52,897 nt of DNA from Candidatus Parcubacteria bacterium (lineage in GTDB: Bacteria > Patescibacteriota > Minisyncoccia > Phycocordibacterales > Zambryskibacteraceae): positions 1 through 52,897 of the forward strand of contig JAIFWJ010000002.1 in NCBI GenBank assembly GCA_019661865.1, in the 5' to 3' direction. The position numbers and the translations under genes were made by a program. Below are positions 1-7,214 of the stretch, one piece after another (position 1 is the stretch's first letter; the number at the start of each line of letters is the position of its first letter). The notes below the pieces were generated by a model that saw nothing but the letters and a program-made list of their open reading frames with translations, was not told the DNA's origin and did no database searches.

Positions 1-161
1 CTACGTAGATCATAATCGGTTATCACTCCCTTATTTACCAAGATGTGACCGATACTTATATCTTTCGTCTCAGCTTCCTTGGAGGCCTCTTCTATCTCCT
101 TCTTGGAGACAAGACCGGAGTCCATCATGAAGTTCTTTAACTGAGTTTCATCAATGTGCAT
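1..161 (-). CDS. Type II secretion/type IV pilus assembly ATPase (GspE/PilB family), N-terminal fragment truncated by window start
   Basis: Reverse strand from ATG at 161 reads MHIDETQLKNFMMDSGLVSKKEIEEASKEAETKDISIGHILVNKGVITDYDLR, typical of the MshEN/GspE N-terminal domain; runs off the window edge. Confidence 0.7.
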   Translation of the reverse strand, partial: MHIDETQLKNFMMDSGLVSKKEIEEASKEAETKDISIGHILVNKGVITDYDLR

Positions 162-201
162 GTAACAATAATGTTACCACGCTCCTTGAATAATTTTCTA
201 G

Positions 202-1533
202 TTAAAATTCCTCAAACTTTGGGTTAAGTCCTACCTGTACAGTGGCCTCTGTACATGAACCCTTAACACCATTGGAGTCGGTGACGGTTGCTCGTAATGA
301 CTTTGAGCCGACAGTAGAGTAGCTAGTAGAAAATGGATTAGAAGTTGGAGCTGGAGAAGGTACGTTTGTACCAGACCAAGAATAAGTATATGGAGGAGTG
401 CCACCAGTAGCGTTAGCTGTCCATGTAACAATCTGACCTACTTTCACCACAGGAGAAGAAGGGGTGCAGGTGACGGCTACCGTGTCTGAATTATTGATAA
501 CAAGATTAAACTGAGTGGTTTTATCTAAGGGTGTTCCCCTTACATGAATCATTTGTGTCCCCGTCGGAGCAGACGGTGAAATGGTGAAAGTGATGGTGGA
601 CTGACAATTTGGTGCACAATCTCTTCCCGCTATGGAGTACGAGACTCCTGGTATATCTTCCTCGATAGACAAGTTGACCGACTGGCCTAGGCCGGATAGG
701 AGATTCTTTATAATAGTGTTTTGGACAAAGACATTGCCTGAAGACTTGGAAACGCTTACTGATGACGAGGTTCTATCCAAAGAGTAATTAAATCCAAACG
801 GACCATTAGGGTCAACTGCATACGTGAGGGTAAATCCTGCTTCCTCTCCACCAAAGAGAGCCATGGACGAGCCGAACCCGGTCACGGTGTTAGAGATTGT
901 AGGAGGATATAGATATCCACTTACCACTCCTGGAGTAATAGTATAAATAGTACCCACTGGTGAAGGAGTAACTTGTACTGATCCACTGCCGGAACCAGAA
1001 GCATTCCCTGGAGAAATACTCCAAGCTCCGGTGGTGTTACTAGTAACGGATATGGTAGATGGAGAACTGGTTTCAGGAGTACAAGAACTTATAACAGAGA
1101 CTTCCGGCATGCAGGCATTATTCTTGGAATAATGAGTGTCGGTAATTATTGATCCAGTTTCTCCAACCGGACAACTTTCTGTCGTGGAAGTATCCACCGG
1201 ACAAATACACTCAGTACTATCCAGAAGGTCAGTACACGGATTTGTATCTCCTCCATCACCTCCTCCAGTTCCACCTCCGCCTCCTCCTCCGCCAGAGTCA
1301 CCAGTACAAATATCACATGAGCACCATCCACCACCGCAACTTACATCACCAGTACATGAAGGAGAGCGTCCTTTATCGTATTCATCTGATAAGAAAACTG
1401 TGTGACTACAACTGCTCTGGGCAATGACTGCCGGAGTTGGTTCAAAGACGTATGCTGCCACAATTAGCCCCATGGATAAAACCACGGAGGTTAACATAAG
1501 GTTATTTAAAATATATGCAACAATTTTTTTCAT
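202..1533 (-). CDS. Secreted/surface protein with N-terminal hydrophobic segment, Cys-containing region, poly-Gly linker and C-terminal PKD/Ig-like domain
   Basis: ORF 443 aa; N-terminal TM/signal region; GDSGGGGGGGGTGGGDGGD linker; C-terminal TPSSPVVKVGQIVTWTANATGGTPPYTYSWSG resembles PKD/Ig-like fold. Confidence 0.7.
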   Translation of the reverse strand: MKKIVAYILNNLMLTSVVLSMGLIVAAYVFEPTPAVIAQSSCSHTVFLSDEYDKGRSPSCTGDVSCGGGWCSCDICTGDSGGGGGGGGTGGGDGGDTNPCTDLLDSTECICPVDTSTTESCPVGETGSIITDTHYSKNNACMPEVSVISSCTPETSSPSTISVTSNTTGAWSISPGNASGSGSGSVQVTPSPVGTIYTITPGVVSGYLYPPTISNTVTGFGSSMALFGGEEAGFTLTYAVDPNGPFGFNYSLDRTSSSVSVSKSSGNVFVQNTIIKNLLSGLGQSVNLSIEEDIPGVSYSIAGRDCAPNCQSTITFTISPSAPTGTQMIHVRGTPLDKTTQFNLVINNSDTVAVTCTPSSPVVKVGQIVTWTANATGGTPPYTYSWSGTNVPSPAPTSNPFSTSYSTVGSKSLRATVTDSNGVKGSCTEATVQVGLNPKFEEF

Positions 1534-2018
1534 TGTATTTCTTTGTCTAATGTAATACGCACTTCAGAAAATGTTGGATTTAGGGACCTAACAACAACGA
1601 AGAGCACTTCCCCTTCTTTCCTAGCTGAAATACTAATTACACCGTTTGCCTCTACACTCTTAGTGTCAGTGAACCCAGCATGCTTGGCATAATTCGTATA
1701 AAGATTGTTTAAAGCATCACGAGAGGTTTTAGTGTTATAAGTAGTAATAGATACTTCAGTATTAAATCCTTTGCTAACCTCGCTCACCACATACTGAGCT
1801 GAGTCTTCAATAACTGCATCCTTGGCTAGAATCATTTCTGGCGGGACATTGGTAGCCAGAGATCCCTTCGGAGCATTCTCCACTACTCGTGTACTGAACC
1901 CATAATTCTTTTTCATTTTTAAATACCAGAAGGCTCCACCCAAAATGATAATGATCACAGCTATAGAAACTAGAAGCTCAGAAACATTTTTATGACTTGA
2001 TGTGGATTGTGGTTCCAT
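1530..2018 (-). CDS. Small single-TM protein, hypothetical
   Basis: 162 aa ORF; stop overlaps start of 202..1533; N-terminal TM helix. Confidence 0.7.
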   Translation of the reverse strand: MEPQSTSSHKNVSELLVSIAVIIIILGGAFWYLKMKKNYGFSTRVVENAPKGSLATNVPPEMILAKDAVIEDSAQYVVSEVSKGFNTEVSITTYNTKTSRDALNNLYTNYAKHAGFTDTKSVEANGVISISARKEGEVLFVVVRSLNPTFSEVRITLDKEIQ

Positions 2019-2019
2019 G

Positions 2020-2514
2020 TTACCTGTCTAAGAAACTCAACTGTACATAAGTCTTACCCGCCACCGGTGAGAGCACCACCGTGAGCACATCGCTAGTCTT
2101 CTGTCCTCCGACACGAGTCTTGGTCTTATTATCCGTCATGTTCGGATCTACACTGAAGCCAGACTTCACTAAGAAATCTTTATATGTCTGCCAGACTGCT
2201 GCTAGAGAACGACTAGAGGTAAAGCTTATGGAATATTGGATTACGTTTTTATTTGTATAAGATGCTTTGTAACTTTCTGTAACAGCATCAGCGTCTAGAG
2301 GGACGTCTTCTGGGAACCCAGAAGGGATATTGAGAGCTCCAGTATTCCCTACCGCAGATTGGGTAACCTTAACATCTGATCGAGGAGTTGGAGTTTGCCT
2401 AATTCCAGGAAGATTAGGAACCTTAGAGGAATAAAAACCCCAATACCAAATGGCCACAACCATAAGGAAAATGGTTGCTGAAATCACTATGTGTGATTCT
2501 TTATTACTTTCCAT
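2020..2514 (-). CDS. Small single-TM protein, hypothetical, possibly paralogous to 1530..2018
   Basis: 164 aa ORF with N-terminal TM helix followed by a similar-sized extracytoplasmic domain; 1-nt gap to next gene. Confidence 0.7.
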   Translation of the reverse strand: MESNKESHIVISATIFLMVVAIWYWGFYSSKVPNLPGIRQTPTPRSDVKVTQSAVGNTGALNIPSGFPEDVPLDADAVTESYKASYTNKNVIQYSISFTSSRSLAAVWQTYKDFLVKSGFSVDPNMTDNKTKTRVGGQKTSDVLTVVLSPVAGKTYVQLSFLDR

Positions 2515-2564
2515 AAAGAAGAGCTAAAAAAAGTATAGCAGAGTTAACTCTTTTAATGTGAAAG

Positions 2565-2592
2565 TTGTTCACATCCCCGCCCCGTGTATACT
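2565..2592 (+). promoter_or_regulatory. Candidate sigma70-type promoter of xth (TTGTTC-16-TATACT)
   Basis: TATACT 2587-2592 lies 6 nt before ATG at 2599; TTGTTC at 2565-2570. Confidence 0.5.
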
Positions 2593-2598
2593 GAACCC

Positions 2599-3363
2599 AT
2601 GAAAATACTTTCTTGGAATGTAAATGGCCTAAGAGCGCTCCATAAGAAAGGCCAATTCGACTGGTTGCTTAAAGAAAGTCCAGATATCATCTGTCTACAG
2701 GAAACTAAGTCACAACCGGACCAGCTATCTCCAGAGGTGAGGAATCCAGAAGGTTACCATTCCTACTTCCACTTCCCTACAGTAAAGAAGGGTTACAGCG
2801 GAGTCTCTATATATAGTAAGAAAGAGCCAGAGAAGGTCATAAATGACTTAGGTATAGAGGAAATGGACCAAGAAGGCAGGCTAATACTGGCTGAATTTGA
2901 AGATTTTACCCTTATAAATACATACTTTCCCAATGGAGGAGGAGCACCCGAGAGGCTCGAATATAAACTTGAATTTTACAAGCATTTTCTAGATTTTGTC
3001 GAGAATTTGAGGAAAAAGCAGCCCAATATTGTGTTCTGCGGGGATGTAAATGTAGCTCATAAGCCCATAGATCTAGCTCGGCCTAAGGAGAATGAGACCC
3101 ATGTAGGCTTCCTCCCTATTGAAAGAGAGTGGATGAGCAAGGTAATTCAACATGATTGGATAGACGTATTCCGACATTTCTATCCTGAGAAAATTCAGTA
3201 TACATATTGGGATCAGAAGAGCTTCGCTCGTGAGAGAAATGTAGGCTGGAGAATAGATTATTTTTTTGTTACCCAAGAAATGTTAGACAAGGTAAAGTCC
3301 ATAAGAGTCCTTGATGAAGTCCTGGGCTCCGACCACTGTCCTATTGTCCTGGAGCTGAAATAA
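2599..3363 (+). CDS. xth: Exodeoxyribonuclease III / AP endonuclease
   Basis: MKILSWNVNGLRALHKKGQFDWLLKESPDIICLQETK... GSDHCPIVLEL, Exo III signature; internal ATG at 2599 preferred over ORF start 2584. Confidence 0.92.
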   Translation: MKILSWNVNGLRALHKKGQFDWLLKESPDIICLQETKSQPDQLSPEVRNPEGYHSYFHFPTVKKGYSGVSIYSKKEPEKVINDLGIEEMDQEGRLILAEFEDFTLINTYFPNGGGAPERLEYKLEFYKHFLDFVENLRKKQPNIVFCGDVNVAHKPIDLARPKENETHVGFLPIEREWMSKVIQHDWIDVFRHFYPEKIQYTYWDQKSFARERNVGWRIDYFFVTQEMLDKVKSIRVLDEVLGSDHCPIVLELK

Positions 3364-3373
3364 GAGACAAAAG

Positions 3374-3382
3374 TTATCCACA
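3374..3382 (+). promoter_or_regulatory. DnaA box (exact TTATCCACA)
   Basis: ttatccaca in intergenic DNA. Confidence 0.55.
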
Positions 3383-3424
3383 GTTTTGTATTGGACATTT
3401 TGTCCTTTACATTTACAATTGACT

Positions 3425-3659
3425 CCAGACGCTTGAGGAAACTTCTGGCCCTAATCCCCTCTGTGGATTGCGAGAACCCAGATCAAAATCAAGCATTTGT
3501 TTTTTCGAGAGAGGCCACTCTCTGAAAGGTGTGCTGGTTCTAAACCGGCTACGCCCTGGAGCGCTCATCCTCAACTTTATTTTTTGCGATGTAGACCTCC
3601 TGGCTCCCCTTTTTGTTCTGGCACTTACTTTCACCGCTGCGCTTGCGCGGCGGTTTTTT
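3425..3659 (+). ncRNA. Candidate structured non-coding RNA with promoter and intrinsic terminator; family unknown
   Basis: TACAAT -10-like at 3414-3419; nested hairpins (AATCC/GGATT 3454-3468, AGAACCCAG/CTGGTTCT, AGAGAG-GCCA-CTCTCT, TTGAGGA 3433-3439 with TCCTCAA 3568-3574); terminator at 3634-3659; no convincing ORF. Confidence 0.45.
3634..3659 (+). terminator. Rho-independent terminator
   Basis: CCGCTGCG-CTTG-CGCGGCGG followed by TTTTTT. Confidence 0.85.
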
Positions 3660-3793
3660 ATTCTATAGAAATCCCTACCTTGAAGACATTTGGTCTTAAT
3701 CTACATTTGTCTCCTATTGCAAACTGTCTTCAAATAATGTTCATAAGGAAAATGGCTTAAAATAAGGCTTTTTTAGATCCTTAAGTACAATTC

Positions 3794-3802
3794 TGTGGAT
3801 AA
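3794..3802 (-). promoter_or_regulatory. DnaA box (exact TTATCCACA on minus strand)
   Basis: tgtggataa in intergenic DNA, inverted relative to the box at 3374. Confidence 0.55.
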
Positions 3803-3840
3803 GTGTGGGGAATGTGTGCATTAGAGACAAATGGCCATAA

Positions 3841-3883
3841 TGTTTTCACGTGAAACTTTTATTAATATGTTTTACATGTAACA
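3841..3883. promoter_or_regulatory. Two parS-like palindromic elements upstream of yraN
   Basis: TGTTTTCACGTGAAAC (3841-3856) and TGTTTTACATGTAACA (3868-3883), both close to the parS consensus TGTTTCACGTGAAACA. Confidence 0.4.
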
Positions 3884-3890
3884 TTAAGCC

Positions 3891-4277
3891 ATGTACTCAG
3901 CAAAGCGTAAGTTCGGCAATATAGGGGAAAATGTGGCTGTAATGTTTCTCGAGAAACGTGGATTCAAAGTTCTGGAGCGTAATTACTTAAGAAAATGGGG
4001 TGAAATAGATATAGTGGCTGAGAAGTCAGATGTTCTACGCTTTATAGAGGTTAAAAGTGTTTCAGGTGAAATAAATAATAGGGAAGTTACACCTGAAACA
4101 GGTTATAGGCCGGAGGAAAACATGCATCCAGGCAAGATTAAGAGGCTCCATAGAGCCATTCAGACTTACTTACTTGAGAAACACCTAGATAAAGACTGGC
4201 AACTTGACCTTATAACTGTAAGGATTGATGAGAAGAATAGGAAAGCCAAAGCAGAAATGCTTGAAAACATCATTTAA
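3891..4277 (+). CDS. yraN: YraN/UPF0102 family endonuclease-like protein
   Basis: GNIGENVAVMFLEKRGFKVLERNYLRKWGEIDIVAEKSDVLRFIEVKS. Confidence 0.9.
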   Translation: MYSAKRKFGNIGENVAVMFLEKRGFKVLERNYLRKWGEIDIVAEKSDVLRFIEVKSVSGEINNREVTPETGYRPEENMHPGKIKRLHRAIQTYLLEKHLDKDWQLDLITVRIDEKNRKAKAEMLENII

Positions 4278-4728
4278 CTATATACATGTACCAACGGTAG
4301 TTAGTTCTACCATCTCGGTAGAAGTCGTACCATTTATTTAAAAATTTCTCTTTCTCTATCCGTCTGTCGGCTCCAATCTCTGGATCCATGAGAGTGATAT
4401 GGGTATCGGACATTTCTGAGACAACAGAATAATGTCCGTCATAAGGTTCTTCGTAGTCTGACCACCAGTTTACAAGTACAGGAGTTCCTTCTTGGACAAG
4501 TCTCTCCAGATCTTCCCAAGTTCCCTCAGCTTTGGCCACAACTCTAAATCCGAGACTTTCAGCACCTCTTACAAGATCGCCCGGTTCTGTGCCGAATTCC
4601 TCTGTAGCATTACAAATTTTAACCAATTCTTCCTCGCTTGTATGGTACCCATAGAAGTCTAGTAGGGAGGCGAGGCTAGCTGGTCCGCACATACTGCTGG
4701 ATTGGAGAACTGGTTTAAGTTTTATCAT
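4270..4728 (-). CDS. Peptidase C39-like (papain-fold) domain protein
   Basis: SSSMCGPASLASLLDFYG... GTPVLVNWWSDYEEPYDGHYSVVSEMSDTHITLMDPE: Cys/His arrangement of C39-like proteins. Confidence 0.75.
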   Translation of the reverse strand: MIKLKPVLQSSSMCGPASLASLLDFYGYHTSEEELVKICNATEEFGTEPGDLVRGAESLGFRVVAKAEGTWEDLERLVQEGTPVLVNWWSDYEEPYDGHYSVVSEMSDTHITLMDPEIGADRRIEKEKFLNKWYDFYRDGRTNYRWYMYIVK

Positions 4729-4764
4729 TTTGTAATCTTACATCACCATGCTAGGATGCTGAAA

Positions 4765-4835
4765 CGGAGTGTAGTACAGCGGTAGTATACATCCATGGGG
4801 TGGATGCGGCCCGGGTTCAATTCCCGGCAGCCCGA
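4765..4835 (+). tRNA. tRNA-Pro(GGG), CCA not encoded, two acceptor-stem mispairs
   Basis: Cloverleaf with anticodon stem CATCC/GGATG, loop ATGGGGT, T-arm CCGGG-TTCAATT-CCCGG; acceptor CGGAGTG/CAGCCCG. Confidence 0.75.
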
Positions 4836-4874
4836 ATTGAATCGGTCGTTCAAGTTTGCTAGATTTGATCTTAC

Positions 4875-4945
4875 GCGGGATTAGTTTAATGGTAGAATGA
4901 CAGTTTTCCAAACTGTAGGTGGGAGTTCGATTCTCCCATCCCGCA
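4875..4945 (+). tRNA. tRNA-Gly(TCC), CCA not encoded
   Basis: GCGGGAT...ATCCCGC acceptor, anticodon arm ACAGT-TTTCCAA-ACTGT, T-arm GGGAG-TTCGATT-CTCCC. Confidence 0.92.
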
Positions 4946-5095
4946 CAAAATGAAAAAGTTCTGACTTCTGCCAGGGCTTTTTCATTTCTGATGGGAGAAT
5001 CGAACGAGGTGGGGTCGGGAGGAGATTCTCCTCCCGTGGAGGAAGGATTCGGAAAACCGTGGGTTTCCGAGAGGTGAGATATCTCCCATCCCGCA
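4932..5095. repeat. tRNA-Gly-derived direct/inverted repeat block
   Basis: 14-bp direct repeat TCTCCCATCCCGCA at 4932-4945 and 5082-5095; inverted copy GATGGGAGAATCGAAC (4990-5005) of the tRNA T-arm GTTCGATTCTCCCATC (4925-4940). Confidence 0.75.
4948..4987 (+). terminator. Stem-loop downstream of tRNA-Gly(TCC), possible terminator
   Basis: AAATGAAAAAG ... CTTTTTCATTT perfect 11-bp inverted repeat. Confidence 0.4.
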
Positions 5096-5148
5096 TAACT
5101 CACTGACTCTCGATTTTTTAGACAGGATAGGCTATTATCTTTTCACTT

Positions 5149-5222
5149 GCGACCATGGTTTAGTGGTAGAACACGTCCTTGCCAAGGATGAGATGGGAGT
5201 TCGATTCTCCCTGGTCGCACCA
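5149..5222 (+). tRNA. tRNA-Gly(GCC), CCA encoded
   Basis: GCGACCA...TGGTCGCACCA; anticodon loop TTGCCAA. Confidence 0.93.
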
Positions 5223-5251
5223 ACTCGCTTCTCGTGTAGAATTAGATAATT

Positions 5252-5326
5252 GCCCTCATAGCTCAATGGATAGAGTACTTGTCTTCGGAACAAGGGATGT
5301 GGGTTCGATTCCTGCTGGGGGCACCA
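5252..5326 (+). tRNA. tRNA-Arg(TCG), CCA encoded
   Basis: GCCCTCA...TGGGGGCACCA; anticodon loop CTTCGGA. Confidence 0.93.
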
Positions 5327-5327
5327 T

Positions 5328-6800
5328 ATGACACTTAAGCCAAAATTTAATATCCCCGAAGAGGTGAAGATTATTTCACGCGTCCTTTGGTCTGCCAAGT
5401 TTGAGAACTTTCTTGTCGGAGGATGCGTCCGAGACATCTTGTTGGGAAAAAAGCCCAAGGACTGGGATATCACAACTTCAGCACTTCCTCGAGAGATAGA
5501 AGCCTTATTTGAAAATACATTTTATGAAAATGCATACGGCACTGTCGGAGTGGTAAACGACACAACTACAGATTCAACACTCAAGGTTGTAGAAATTACT
5601 CCGTATCGTACTGAGTCTGGGTACTCAGATTTTCGTCATCCTGATGGAGTAAAGTGGGCTAAGACTCTAGAAGAGGACCTCAAGCGTCGTGACTTCACCA
5701 TAAATGCGCTCGCCTTAGATATAGAAAAAGTAGAATTAATTGATCTCTTCGACGGAGAGAAAGATCTTAAGAAGAATGTTATACGAACAGTTGGAGATCC
5801 GAACGAGCGCTTCACTGAAGATGCACTCCGCATGCTTAGAGCTCTGCGCTTCGCTTCTGAACTCGGCTTCGCTATTGATAGTGATACGCTTCTTGCAATA
5901 GATAAAAATAAAAATCTGCTTGAACATGTTTCTAAAGAGCGCATAAGAGATGAATTCGTGAAGATCATTATGTCCGACAATCCCTCGGTGGCACTCGGAA
6001 TCGCTACACAACTTGGATTACTCCAGTATATTTCTCCGGAATTTGAGAGGGGAGTGGGTATGGAGCAGAACAAGGCACATGCATACACTGTCTGGGAGCA
6101 TTTACTCCGCTCACTTGACCATGCGGCTAAGAAAAATTACCCTCTTCATGTACGCATCGCGGTCCTTCTCCATGATATAGCCAAGCCTCATACACGTAAG
6201 TGGCAGAACGAACAGTGGACTTTCTACGGACACGATGTAGTGGGGGCAAAAGTGACCAAGCAGATTCTCACAGATCTCAAGTTCCCAAAAGAAATTATAG
6301 ACAAGGTGCTGAAGCTCGTGCGCTGGCATATGTTCTTCTCCGACACGGAGACCATTACGCTCTCTGCAGTCCGTCGAATGGTGAGAAACGTTACCCCGGA
6401 GTTAATCTGGGATCTTATGGATGTCCGTGCAGCAGACCGCATCGGCACTGGAAGGCCTAAGGAGAGTCCATACAGACTCAGAAAGTATCACTCCATGATA
6501 GAAGAAGTGATGCGAGATCCCATATCAGTAAAGCAGCTCAAAGTAAGCGGGGGAGATGTCATGAAGATCGCGAGCATTACTCCTGGTCCAAAGATTGGGT
6601 TTATTCTAGAAATTCTTCTTTCAGAAGTTCTAGATGATCCTAAGCGAAATGAAACAGGCTACCTAGAGGAAAGAGTTAAAGAACTTGCAACCCTTCCTGA
6701 AAATGAGCTCAGGAAACAAGGAAGTGAGGCTCGAAGCAGGAATGAAAGTGAGGACGAGAAAGAAAGCGAGGAGATAAAAAAGAAATTCGGAGTGAAATAA
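5328..6800 (+). CDS. cca: CCA tRNA nucleotidyltransferase / poly(A) polymerase family with HD domain
   Basis: FLVGGCVRDILLGKKPKDWDITTSALPREIEALF... RRDFTINALALD ... HD motif LLHDIAKPHT. Confidence 0.9.
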   Translation: MTLKPKFNIPEEVKIISRVLWSAKFENFLVGGCVRDILLGKKPKDWDITTSALPREIEALFENTFYENAYGTVGVVNDTTTDSTLKVVEITPYRTESGYSDFRHPDGVKWAKTLEEDLKRRDFTINALALDIEKVELIDLFDGEKDLKKNVIRTVGDPNERFTEDALRMLRALRFASELGFAIDSDTLLAIDKNKNLLEHVSKERIRDEFVKIIMSDNPSVALGIATQLGLLQYISPEFERGVGMEQNKAHAYTVWEHLLRSLDHAAKKNYPLHVRIAVLLHDIAKPHTRKWQNEQWTFYGHDVVGAKVTKQILTDLKFPKEIIDKVLKLVRWHMFFSDTETITLSAVRRMVRNVTPELIWDLMDVRAADRIGTGRPKESPYRLRKYHSMIEEVMRDPISVKQLKVSGGDVMKIASITPGPKIGFILEILLSEVLDDPKRNETGYLEERVKELATLPENELRKQGSEARSRNESEDEKESEEIKKKFGVK

Positions 6801-6830
6801 CGAAAAATCCGGGAGTTCCCGGATTTTTCG
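6801..6830. terminator. Bidirectional terminator between convergent genes
   Basis: CGAAAAATCCGGGAGTTCCCGGATTTTTCG near-perfect palindrome. Confidence 0.9.
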
Positions 6831-6845
6831 TGAGGATAGTTAGTT

Positions 6846-7121
6846 TTATTGTTTAACTGCGTCCTTCAAGCCCTTAGCTGGACGGAATTTAGGGACCCGC
6901 ATCGTGGAAACGTTTATAGGATCACCTGTGCGAGGATTCCTAGCTAGTCTTGCAGCGCGAATCTTGGTTGAGAAGATTCCAAGACCTGCAATAGATACCT
7001 CTCCACCTTTTTTCAAAGTTGAGACGATAGAATCAATCACAATGTCGAGAACTTCCTCAGCTTGCACTTTAGTGCCACCAAGCTTCTCGTGTACTGCATT
7101 TGCAATGTCTGCCTTATTCAT
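6846..7121 (-). CDS. hup: HU-family DNA-binding protein
   Basis: MNKADIANAVHEKLGGTKVQAEEVLDIVIDSIVSTLKKGGEVSIAGLGIFSTKIRAARLARNPRTGDPI. Confidence 0.93.
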   Translation of the reverse strand: MNKADIANAVHEKLGGTKVQAEEVLDIVIDSIVSTLKKGGEVSIAGLGIFSTKIRAARLARNPRTGDPINVSTMRVPKFRPAKGLKDAVKQ

Positions 7122-7214
7122 TTTGCTGATTAATAATATGGATAAACCCACAAATAATTATATACTAGGCCATATTTTAAGCAATACACTAGACCAAGTT
7201 GGAGGTTCGTGTTC

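Noticed and set aside
1136-1427. Poly-Pro and His/Leu-rich ORFs (1136..1405 +, 1149..1427 +)
   Set aside because: Antisense of the poly-Gly linker and surrounding region of the 202..1533 surface protein
3421-3660. Firm assignment of the 3.4-kb ncRNA as RNase P RNA or tmRNA
   Set aside because: Only short motif resemblance; conserved elements too close together for RNase P, no tRNA-like domain or tag ORF for tmRNA; left as unknown family
3413-3760. ORFs on both strands over the xth-yraN gap (3413..3634 -, 3468..3668 +, 3497..3760 +)
   Set aside because: Overlapping short ORFs in all directions, low-complexity/implausible composition, coincide with hairpins and an intrinsic terminator; better explained as structured non-coding DNA
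4738-5473. ORFs 4738..5103 -, 4881..5096 -, 5135..5473 -
   Set aside because: They are antisense to the tRNA array and the start of cca; spurious
5636-6448. Antisense ORFs within cca
   Set aside because: Coding strand clearly encodes a conserved nucleotidyltransferase with HD domain
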